The translations under genes and the position numbers were made by a program. From contig JAUVJE010000057.1 of the NCBI GenBank assembly GCA_030592355.1, positions 1 to 12,319 of the forward strand: a stretch of 12,319 nucleotides of DNA, given 5' to 3'. A model generated the notes under the pieces. It saw only the letters and a list, made by a program, of their open reading frames with translations, made no database searches and had not been told where the DNA came from. Within the stretch, counting starts at the first letter, position 1. The number at the start of each line of letters is the position of its first letter. Origin of the DNA: Clostridia bacterium (GTDB lineage: Bacteria > Bacillota > Clostridia > DUPQ01). This document shows, one piece after another, positions 6,403 to 12,319 of the stretch.

Positions 6403-6882
6403 TTAGTCAGCGAGAATAGACTGTAGCATTGCTTCGCTTTCGCCTGATGCATCAGCCATAACGTCTTTAATTAAGCCGCCCATCATGCCGGCCAGCAAAG
6501 AAGTATTCATTCTGGAAATGTAAACTTTTCCGTCATCCTTTTCATAAATTGCAACTCTGCACGGCATTAATGAAGATACGATTCTTTCATCATTTTCCTG
6601 AAGAATGGCACCGGCAAGATCTGGATGGCATAGTTCGAATACTTTAACTTGCTTTACATCATAACCAAATTTATCCATCGTTTCTTTTAAGTCGTGGACA
6701 GTTGGAAGTTTCCATCCATTTTTTTTTATGGATTCCTCAAAAATCTGAACGCTCTCTTCAAAATTATACTTGCTTTCGCTTTCAATCAGCATTGCTTTGG
6801 GCGCTGCTGCATAGACGACAACTGCAGATAATAGAATACCTGCAATAAAGGTTGAGACAGCAATAAGTATGGTTTTTTTCAT
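6403..6882 (-). CDS. Exported or membrane-anchored DUF302 protein
   Basis: This 159-residue protein starts with a basic MKK and a hydrophobic segment (residues about 5-24) ending in VYAAAP, which reads as a signal peptide or a membrane anchor. The DUF302 domain spans roughly residues 35-130: LPTVHDLKETMDKFG, KVFELCHPDLAGAIL with Cys85, and SSLMPCRVAIYEKDDGKVYIS with Cys108. The two conserved cysteines lie in the usual DUF302 positions. The family's biochemical role is not established. A strong AGGAGG site precedes the ATG. The gene converges on the RACo-like gene and has its own intrinsic terminator. An operator-like site resembling the one before trxA stands upstream of it, which suggests joint control. 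A thiol or metal role outside the membrane would fit the neighbourhood, but that is inference. Confidence 0.85.
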   Translation of the reverse strand: MKKTILIAVSTFIAGILLSAVVVYAAAPKAMLIESESKYNFEESVQIFEESIKKNGWKLPTVHDLKETMDKFGYDVKQVKVFELCHPDLAGAILQENDERIVSSLMPCRVAIYEKDDGKVYISRMNTSLLAGMMGGLIKDVMADASGESEAMLQSILAD

Positions 6883-6936
6883 CAGTTCCTCCTAATTGTT
6901 CTGGTAGTTTTTAAAAATATTTTATATTTCTGTGAC

Positions 6937-6942
6937 AGTATA
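6937..6942 (-). promoter_or_regulatory. Putative -10 box of the DUF302 gene
   Basis: On the minus strand this reads TATACT, five of six to consensus, 54 bases before the start codon. No -35 consensus stands at 16-18 bases upstream. The palindrome at 6964-6978 is centred 29 bases upstream of it, the same geometry as at trxA. Confidence 0.4.
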
Positions 6943-6963
6943 GTGGATTTAAAACATCACGTA

Positions 6964-6978
6964 TGTAACATTATCACA
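6964..6978 (-). promoter_or_regulatory. Candidate Crp/Fnr operator upstream of DUF302
   Basis: On the minus strand this reads TGTGATAATGTTACA, an imperfect palindrome about position 6971. It shares GTGA-N5-T(C/T)ACA with the palindrome before trxA. Its position near -41 relative to the inferred start suits class II activation by a Crp/Fnr protein. The match is short, so chance cannot be excluded. Confidence 0.35.
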
Positions 6979-7054
6979 CAAATAAAATTTATTTCAGTGC
7001 AGACGTAAATTTAATATTTTCGCAAAGACCGGAGAGAAAAAGTAAATTGTTTTG

Positions 7055-7090
7055 CATGGCGTGAGTTATTGCCCCATGGCATAAGTTTTT
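7055..7090 (+). repeat. Imperfect 20-base-period direct repeat upstream of tetR promoter
   Basis: CATGGCGTGAGTTATT (7055-7070) recurs as CATGGCATAAGTTTTT (7075-7090), with 13 of 16 positions identical. The 20-base period is about two helical turns, so both copies face the same side of the DNA. It lies 26-61 bases upstream of the -35 box of the TetR gene and may bind a regulator. Confidence 0.4.
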
Positions 7091-7115
7091 TGATATATAC
7101 AGTCTGTTTTTCCTA

Positions 7116-7144
7116 TTGACAAAATAAAAGAATGAATGTATCAT
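7116..7144 (+). promoter_or_regulatory. Near-consensus promoter of the tetR operon
   Basis: A perfect -35 TTGACA (7116-7121) and TATCAT (7139-7144, five of six) are separated by exactly 17 bases. The predicted start of transcription is about 7150-7151, the first bases of the palindromic operator. Confidence 0.8.
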
Positions 7145-7149
7145 ACCGG

Positions 7150-7162
7150 TGAACAGTGTTCA
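7150..7162 (+). promoter_or_regulatory. Palindromic operator at the tetR transcription start
   Basis: TGAACA-G-TGTTCA is a perfect 13-base palindrome about one central base. It sits directly at the predicted start of transcription of a strong promoter and 18 bases before the tetR start codon. Binding there would block initiation, so autorepression by the encoded TetR protein is the likely role. Confidence 0.7.
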
Positions 7163-7179
7163 TTAAGGTGGAAATCGGT

Positions 7180-7743
7180 ATGGAAACACATAAGGATTTT
7201 AGGGAAATAATTTTATATAATGCGAATGAAATTGCTTTAAACAGGGGAATAAGTGAAATCAGTATACGGGCAGTTGCAAAAAAAAGTGGTGTATCCGTCG
7301 GAACGGTTTATAACTATTATCCGTCAAAAGCCGAAATTGTGGTTGCTGTTATAGAAAAATTCTGGAAAGAGGCATTTGAAAAATTAAATCTTATTACACT
7401 GAACGGGGAAAATTTCATTGAAAAATTTCAGAATTTTTATATTCATCTATATGATTATCTGCATAATTTCAAACAAAACTGGCTCGAACAAATTTCTCTT
7501 TTGAATAAGAATGTAAAAAAACTTGGGAAAAAAAGGGAAGAAGAATATTTTTCGAAAATACGTACTTTAATTGTATTGCTGATGGATTCAGATAGGAATA
7601 TTAATGAGAAATTTAAAAAAGACGGGATCTTTAAAGAAAAAATAGTAGAATTTATATTTGATAATATGCTTTTAATGCTTATGAAACATGAAGAAAATAT
7701 AGATTTTTTTATATCAGTTTTGCAAAAAGCTTTATATGGATAA
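7180..7743 (+). CDS. TetR-family transcriptional repressor
   Basis: This 187-residue regulator has a typical N-terminal TetR helix-turn-helix (residues about 10-55): ILYNANEIALNRGISEIS, then RAVAKKSGVSVGTVYNYYPSK with the diagnostic GTVYNYY recognition helix. The C-terminal part is helical and poorly conserved, as expected for the ligand-binding and dimer domain. The start at 7180 is chosen because AAGGTGG (7165-7171) precedes it at good distance. The upstream in-frame GTG at 7156 lies inside the operator palindrome and close to the predicted RNA start. The gene is 39 bases upstream of a membrane protein in the same direction, so it most likely represses itself and that gene. The inducer cannot be predicted. 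Confidence 0.93.
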   Translation: METHKDFREIILYNANEIALNRGISEISIRAVAKKSGVSVGTVYNYYPSKAEIVVAVIEKFWKEAFEKLNLITLNGENFIEKFQNFYIHLYDYLHNFKQNWLEQISLLNKNVKKLGKKREEEYFSKIRTLIVLLMDSDRNINEKFKKDGIFKEKIVEFIFDNMLLMLMKHEENIDFFISVLQKALYG

Positions 7744-7782
7744 AAAAATCAAAAACTAATCAGGAAACGAGGAGGAATATTT

Positions 7783-8490
7783 ATGCAGGCAATAATGGAA
7801 ACCATATTTGATATTTTATACCTTTCTACGGTAATAACCATTGGTGTTATCATGATAAGGAAATCAGGCGGAGACATGCAGTATAAGCTATTTGGTGCAA
7901 TGGCTGTTTTACTGGGGACGGGGGATGCCTTTCACTTGGGTCCAAGAGCTTATGCCCTGCTTACCACTGGACTTGAAGCTAATGCAGCGGCGCTTGGTAT
8001 CGGAAAACTTATAACCTCCGTATCAATGACTATATTCTATGTAATTTTATATACCATATGGAAAAACCGATATAATATAAAAGATTGCAAGGCACTTACA
8101 ATTGGAATATATGCATTGGCGCTGATTAGAATCGCCTTATGTCTCTTTCCTCAAAATGAATGGCTCAATTTTAATGCCCCGGTTGCGTGGGGAATTTACA
8201 GAAACATTCCTTTTGCGATTATGGGGATTATCATTATTGTTTTATTTTATATAGAAGCTAAAAAACGCAAAGATAAGTACCTTGGGCTGATGTGGCTGGC
8301 AATCGTATTGTCCTTTGGTTTCTATATTCCGGTTGTGCTTTGGGCGGGGACTTTGAATTGGCTCGGGATACTGATGATTCCTAAGACTCTTGCTTATGTT
8401 TGGATAGTTCTGATGGGGTATGCTGAATTGAGGGCAAAGCTTAAAAAATTGGCAATCAAGAATAACACTGAAGAGAATTATATTATTTGA
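7783..8490 (+). CDS. Seven-helix integral membrane protein of unknown function
   Basis: This 235-residue protein is hydrophobic throughout. About seven membrane segments can be drawn at residues 8-25, 36-54, 72-93, 103-121, 139-159, 166-188 and 193-214, with a charged C-terminal tail. A polar cluster GDAFHLGPR (residues 47-55) puts Asp48, His51 and Arg55 in or near the second segment. Such buried charges suggest a binding or catalytic site rather than a plain anchor. I do not recognise a named family and see no ATPase or typical drug-exporter signature. Translation starts after a very strong GAGGAGGA site (7769-7776). It is the second gene of the TetR operon, so its expression is probably induced by the ligand of that repressor. 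Transport, sensing or lipid modification are all possible. Confidence 0.8.
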   Translation: MQAIMETIFDILYLSTVITIGVIMIRKSGGDMQYKLFGAMAVLLGTGDAFHLGPRAYALLTTGLEANAAALGIGKLITSVSMTIFYVILYTIWKNRYNIKDCKALTIGIYALALIRIALCLFPQNEWLNFNAPVAWGIYRNIPFAIMGIIIIVLFYIEAKKRKDKYLGLMWLAIVLSFGFYIPVVLWAGTLNWLGILMIPKTLAYVWIVLMGYAELRAKLKKLAIKNNTEENYII

Positions 8491-8687
8491 CGGGTATCTC
8501 TTGGTTTTGATATTATTGAAGATAGTGAAATCCCATGCATCGAACTTTGGCGAAATTGTGTGTTCTATATGTTGATTACTGCTAGGTTTGCACGTTCATG
8601 TTAAGGGTAAAATATTTAAGTGAAATGGAAAAAATAGAATATTTGAATCTTTGGATTGGTTTCAAAAGGGCAGTGGAAGGTAGAACG

Positions 8688-9356
8688 ATGGTTTGGGAAA
8701 AACTTGATGAATGCTGGAAAGAAGTTTTCAGACAATCATGGGAATCATATAAAAACGGGACAATCCCGGTAGGGGCTGTCATACTCAATGAAAAAAATGA
8801 AATAGTTTCAAAGGGCAGGAATGTAGGTTATGATAGCAAATGCAATCATATTCTTGCAGGTACTGCCATGGGGCATGCCGAAATGCTGGCTTTGATGCAA
8901 TTGAAAAAAGAAGAGCATCCCAACATAGAAAAATATAAGCTTTTTGTTAGCCTTGAACCATGTCCAATGTGTTTTGGCTCAATAATGATGACAGGAATTA
9001 AGGACGTTTTTTTTGCAGCCACTGACGGAACGGCAGGTTCGTCTGTCCTGCAGGATATCACAGAGTACATTGAAAGCAGGGGAGTCAGGGTTACTAAAGA
9101 GAGCGGCGACATGGAAGTCGTTCAAATTGTTCTGCAAACATCCAGGGGGAAATTCACACCCGTCCGAAAAAGCATTGAAACCTGGGAGGGGGAGCACAGG
9201 GGAGTCGTCAGCTTTGGGAATAAGCTGCATGATGAAAATTACTTCAAAATAGCAATTGATAATAATATCGATATATCAGAAATTTATAATGGTATACTGA
9301 AAAGGTACTATTCAGAATCGCTGCAGAATGCATATTCAAATGTTGCAAGCATATAG
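8688..9356 (+). CDS. Cytidine/nucleoside deaminase-fold protein, substrate unknown
   Basis: This 222-residue protein has the zinc deaminase signature: GTIPVGAVI near residue 24, GHAEMLAL with zinc ligand His63 and proton-shuttle Glu65, and EPCPMCFG with zinc ligands Cys92 and Cys95. These enzymes hydrolyse the amino group of cytosine, adenine or guanine compounds. It differs from TadA: the DPTAHAE motif is replaced by GTAMGHAE and the DPKAG motif after the cysteines by DGTAGSS, so tRNA adenosine is an unlikely substrate. About 65 residues follow the catalytic core, longer than in simple family members. The start at 8688 is chosen because GGAAGG (8675-8680) precedes it and the core begins normally. 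An in-frame ATG at 8598 would add 30 residues but has a poor ribosome binding site. It could also be a free-base or antibiotic deaminase. Confidence 0.82.
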   Translation: MVWEKLDECWKEVFRQSWESYKNGTIPVGAVILNEKNEIVSKGRNVGYDSKCNHILAGTAMGHAEMLALMQLKKEEHPNIEKYKLFVSLEPCPMCFGSIMMTGIKDVFFAATDGTAGSSVLQDITEYIESRGVRVTKESGDMEVVQIVLQTSRGKFTPVRKSIETWEGEHRGVVSFGNKLHDENYFKIAIDNNIDISEIYNGILKRYYSESLQNAYSNVASI

Positions 9357-9464
9357 TACGGTCAGGTATATTAAGAAAATAAAGTTTGAGGATATAGTCA
9401 AGTACAGCATTAGCACAGATTCTTCTGATATAAGAGCATACAAACATATGCAGGTGGTATTTAT

Positions 9465-12137
9465 ATGAAAAATGATTTTAAAATAATTAGCTTCGACGCC
9501 GACGATACGTTGTGGATAAATGAAACTTATTATCAGGATATTGAAAAAGAATTTATAATAATGATGTCAAAATATAGGAATGTCGAATTTGTGACTGATG
9601 AGATACACAAAACAGAAATCGATAATCTTGAAATCTACGGTTACGGGGCAAAGGGATTTATACTTTCAATGATTGAAACAGCCCTAAGAATTGCGAAAGA
9701 TGATATTAAGGCCGGTGATATTGACAGAATTGTAGAAATGGGCAGGGAGCTGATAAACAAGCCCATTGTTTTACTCGATGGCGTTGAGGATATTCTTCAA
9801 AAGCTTACGGATGCCGGATATAAACTTATTGTTGCCACCAAAGGCGACTTGCTTGATCAAGAGAGAAAGCTCAGGAAGTCCGGTTTAAACCAATACTTTG
9901 ATCATATAGAAATCATGAGTTACAAAACAGAAGAAGAATACCAAAAACTAATAGGCCATCTTGGAATAAAGCCTGAAGATTTTCTTATGATAGGAAATTC
10001 CATGAAATCAGACATCATACCGATACTTAATATCGGGGGATATGGGATTCACATTCCATTTCATACTACATGGGCGCATGAGATGGTTGAAGAAGAAATT
10101 GAGCAAAGCAATTTTCAAAAGACCAGCTATATTTCAGAAGTTGCAGCCATTTTAGAACTTAAAAAAAAACATAAATTATTTGTTCTAGGTGACAGCATAT
10201 CAATTCAATACGGACCTTATTTAAAGGGAAAATTAACAGAGTATTTTATTTATGATCGGAAAAAGGGTATTGAACAAGCCCTCGCCGACCTTGAAAAACC
10301 TGTAGGTGCTAATGGCGGCGACAGCAGACAGGTTCTTGCCTATTTAAGTGAAGAGTCCGAGAAAGATATACAATATGATGTTTTACTGCTTAACTGCGGA
10401 CTTCATGATTTAAGGGTAGATGTGCTTACGGGGAATCATCAGGTTGAACCGGAAGAATATAGGTCGAATCTCAATGAAATAATTGAAATTGCAGGTAAAA
10501 TATCAAAAAAAATCATATGGGTTGAATCAACTCCCATAATTGACGAAATTCATAATTCAATGTCAAAAGGGATGCAAAGATTCGAAGCTGATGTCAATTT
10601 ATATAACAAAATTGCAAATGGAATTATGGTTGGGAATAATATTGATGCAATAAAGCTACACGATTTCACATTGAATCTGGGCCCGAAAGCGTTTTATGAT
10701 CATGCTCATTTCACAGAGGAAGCAAGAAAACTGCAGGCGGAGTTTATCGCCATGCAGCTGATTTCGGGATTATTAAATAGAAATTTTATACCTACTGATA
10801 ATTTGCCGTCTAGAGAAGATTTGATTAAAGCGGGCTATCCCCATGGTATGGCAACGCCCGGCATTCCGATAGGTAACAGAAGTATTGAATGGAAAAGAAG
10901 TAATCCTGATATTGTTCTATATAAACCAAAGGGCGATAACTTTTATGATAATGACAACGAACACTTTTTAGTATTTTCGGCACCGAAAAGCGATGAACTC
11001 ATGTCTGTCTGGACACAAAGCTCCTGCGAAGCCAGGGGAGATAATCATCTTGTCATTGCCAGAAGCAGCGACGGCATTAACTGGAGCGAACCGGATTACC
11101 TCACAGGGGCAAAACCCGGAACCGATGGCAAACAGGCAAGCTGGGGTTTTCCTGTTGTATCTAAAAAAGGTAGAATATACATTTTTTTCACAAGAGAAAT
11201 TGATGTTTTCGACAATAATAGGCAAGGCAGCGGAGCAATGGGCAGCATTTATTCTGATGACAACGGATATAATTGGATATTGGGAGAAGACATCCCGATG
11301 CCAAGAAGCAAATATGATAATCCGGATTCCATTTATCCTAAAAACTGGATTGTTTGGCAAATGCCGGTCAGGGATTCAAAGGATAAATATATAACCGGTT
11401 ATACTTTGGTAACAAGCGCAGTATTAAAACCACAACCCAAGATGATGTGGGTTAATGCGGATTCGCATTCATATTTCATGCGGTTTGAAAATATTGATGA
11501 CAATCCGGAACCGAAAGATATACAAATTACCTGGCTGCCTAATGACGATAAAGGATTAGGTTCAAAGAACATCAAGCATCCTGATATTTCAACAAATCAA
11601 GAACCATCCCTGGTGCTGCTTCCTGACGGCAGATTGTTTGCCACCATGAGAACTATGACGGGATATATTTGTTATTCTGTATCTGAAGACGATGGGGAGA
11701 CATGGAAAGAACCGGAGATTTTGAGATATAGCGATACGGGTGAAGGGATTAAACATCCTTTGTCCCCGTGTCCCATATACAGGATGAACAATGGTCAGTT
11801 TATACTACTGTTTCACAATAATGACGGTAAATACGGGGAATTCTCGCAATTTAAGGATAATTGGGACCATAATGAAGCCAATTTTTTAAGAAATCCTACA
11901 TATATCAGCATTGGTACGTTTAAAGAGAATGCATATCAACCGATATGGTTTAACAAACCATATAAGCTTTTTGACACAGATGACATTGCCATCGGTCCTA
12001 AAAGAACTGCAGAAATAGCCACATATACCAGTTTTATTGAATGGCACGGAAAAAGGATATTGTGGTATCCAGACAGAAAGTTTTATCTGCTGGGAAAATA
12101 TATTTCTGATGAATTATTAGAAACCTTAAAAACTTAA
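9465..12137 (+). CDS. HAD phosphatase - SGNH hydrolase - sialidase-like fusion
   Basis: This 890-residue protein joins three enzyme-type domains. Residues 1-230 are a HAD hydrolase: FDADDTLW (nucleophile Asp11, acid/base Asp13), Thr125, Lys154 and GNSMKSD (177-183). Residues 237-445 are an SGNH/GDSL esterase: GDSIS with nucleophile Ser244, a conserved Gly near 284, LNCGLHDL with Asn310, and DHAHF with Asp412/His415. Residues about 480-885 resemble a sialidase-type six-bladed propeller with Asp boxes SSDGINW (534-540), SDDNGYNW (597-604) and SEDDGETW (740-747), and a PDGRLFATMRT strand. All catalytic motifs of the first two domains are intact. No signal peptide or membrane segment is seen, so it should act in the cytoplasm. 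AGGTGG (9452-9457) precedes the ATG. Dephosphorylation, deacylation and glycan cleavage of one substrate is suggested but unproven. The propeller could also be another glycosidase or a binding domain, since no FRIP motif is seen. Confidence 0.85.
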   Translation: MKNDFKIISFDADDTLWINETYYQDIEKEFIIMMSKYRNVEFVTDEIHKTEIDNLEIYGYGAKGFILSMIETALRIAKDDIKAGDIDRIVEMGRELINKPIVLLDGVEDILQKLTDAGYKLIVATKGDLLDQERKLRKSGLNQYFDHIEIMSYKTEEEYQKLIGHLGIKPEDFLMIGNSMKSDIIPILNIGGYGIHIPFHTTWAHEMVEEEIEQSNFQKTSYISEVAAILELKKKHKLFVLGDSISIQYGPYLKGKLTEYFIYDRKKGIEQALADLEKPVGANGGDSRQVLAYLSEESEKDIQYDVLLLNCGLHDLRVDVLTGNHQVEPEEYRSNLNEIIEIAGKISKKIIWVESTPIIDEIHNSMSKGMQRFEADVNLYNKIANGIMVGNNIDAIKLHDFTLNLGPKAFYDHAHFTEEARKLQAEFIAMQLISGLLNRNFIPTDNLPSREDLIKAGYPHGMATPGIPIGNRSIEWKRSNPDIVLYKPKGDNFYDNDNEHFLVFSAPKSDELMSVWTQSSCEARGDNHLVIARSSDGINWSEPDYLTGAKPGTDGKQASWGFPVVSKKGRIYIFFTREIDVFDNNRQGSGAMGSIYSDDNGYNWILGEDIPMPRSKYDNPDSIYPKNWIVWQMPVRDSKDKYITGYTLVTSAVLKPQPKMMWVNADSHSYFMRFENIDDNPEPKDIQITWLPNDDKGLGSKNIKHPDISTNQEPSLVLLPDGRLFATMRTMTGYICYSVSEDDGETWKEPEILRYSDTGEGIKHPLSPCPIYRMNNGQFILLFHNNDGKYGEFSQFKDNWDHNEANFLRNPTYISIGTFKENAYQPIWFNKPYKLFDTDDIAIGPKRTAEIATYTSFIEWHGKRILWYPDRKFYLLGKYISDELLETLKT

Positions 12138-12172
12138 TTTATAAAATCGGAATTTTCAAAGGATAAGGGTAT

Positions 12173-12298
12173 ATGAATAGCAGGGAAAGACTTGCAGGTT
12201 ACAATATACGTAATGAAGGCTGGCGTTTGTTTTTGACGAAGCACATGAATAAAACCGTGGGGCACACGGGGATAGCTCGCTTATGCTGCAGCCGTTAG
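12173..12298 (+). pseudogene. Terminal tnpB fragment, second copy
   Basis: A 41-codon frame begins at ATG 12173 behind GGATAAGGG (12161-12169) and reads into the same terminal residues as the first tnpB remnant (YNIRNEG to the stop TAG at 12296-12298). The zinc finger and RuvC-III Asp are missing and the first eight residues are unrelated or heavily diverged. It is an element remnant. Whether the small frame is translated is unknown. Confidence 0.6.
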
Positions 12299-12319
12299 GC
12301 TGTTCGAACGAGAAGCCCC
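12193..12319 (+). repeat. Direct repeat, copy 2 (tnpB 3' end and right end)
   Basis: This matches 287-413 over 127 bases with three substitutions and no gaps. It includes the tnpB stop region and the GTTCGAAC palindrome, and enters the right-end hairpin where the window ends. A further short match (CAGGGA at 12181-12186 and 275-280) suggests that homology once extended a little more to the left. Confidence 0.95.

Noticed and set aside
6894..7115. A gene or small RNA in the gap between DUF302 and tetR
   Set aside because: No coding frame with a ribosome binding site is seen. The region is explained by divergent promoters and operator-like sites.
8488..8603. In-frame open stretch of about 37 codons after the TGA stop of the membrane protein gene, raising read-through or selenocysteine
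   Set aside because: The extension is polar and unrelated to the membrane domain, and no clear selenocysteine insertion stem-loop is seen right after the TGA. Chance is sufficient.
9340..9468. A 42-codon frame overlapping the deaminase 3' end and ending with TGA overlapping the ATG of the fusion gene (ATGA)
   Set aside because: It has no recognisable ribosome binding site or similarity I can name, and the gene on either side has a normal end or start. It could reflect a frameshifted deaminase tail, but nothing in the sequence shows this.

Overview
The window looks like a chromosomal accessory segment of an anaerobic, low-GC Firmicute (Clostridia). The sequence is AT-rich, ribosome binding sites are strong GGAGG types, and the gene set is typical of strict anaerobes: a thioredoxin/thioredoxin reductase system, a 2[4Fe-4S] ferredoxin and a RACo-type reductive activator of corrinoid proteins. 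I do not name a genus.

Layout. Positions 126-440 hold the 3' remnant of an IS200/IS605-type tnpB with its right-end hairpin. A second copy of that 3' end lies in the same orientation at 12193-12319, where the window stops (124 of 127 bases identical), so almost the whole window sits between two direct repeats. Next comes an aminoglycoside-phosphotransferase-fold kinase (489-1385). It is followed by a redox block on the + strand: a Crp/Fnr-type regulator (1548-2183), thioredoxin with a CAPC site (2265-2609), a thioredoxin-fold protein with a single active-site Cys (2697-3044), thioredoxin reductase (3071-3985), an 8Fe-8S ferredoxin (4050-4238) and a RACo-like ASKHA protein (4360-6225). Two strong stem-loops separate this block from a convergent DUF302 exported protein (6403-6882, - strand). 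A TetR regulator and a seven-helix membrane protein form a small operon (7180-8490) behind a near-consensus promoter whose start site falls inside a perfect palindrome. A deaminase with a C-terminal extension (8688-9356) and an 890-residue fusion of HAD phosphatase, SGNH hydrolase and sialidase-like propeller domains (9465-12137) complete the window.

How the genes may work together. The redox block has the parts of an electron-supply and activation module: NADPH to TrxB to Trx or Trx-like protein, and ferredoxin to RACo, which in known systems uses ATP to reduce inactive Co(II) corrinoid. No corrinoid protein or methyltransferase is in the window, so the target lies elsewhere or is unknown. 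Similar GTGA-N5-TYAC palindromes lie 29 bases upstream of the -10 boxes of both trxA and the DUF302 gene. This suggests that the linked Crp/Fnr protein activates both as class II promoters. The HAD-SGNH-sialidase fusion is the most unusual single protein here.
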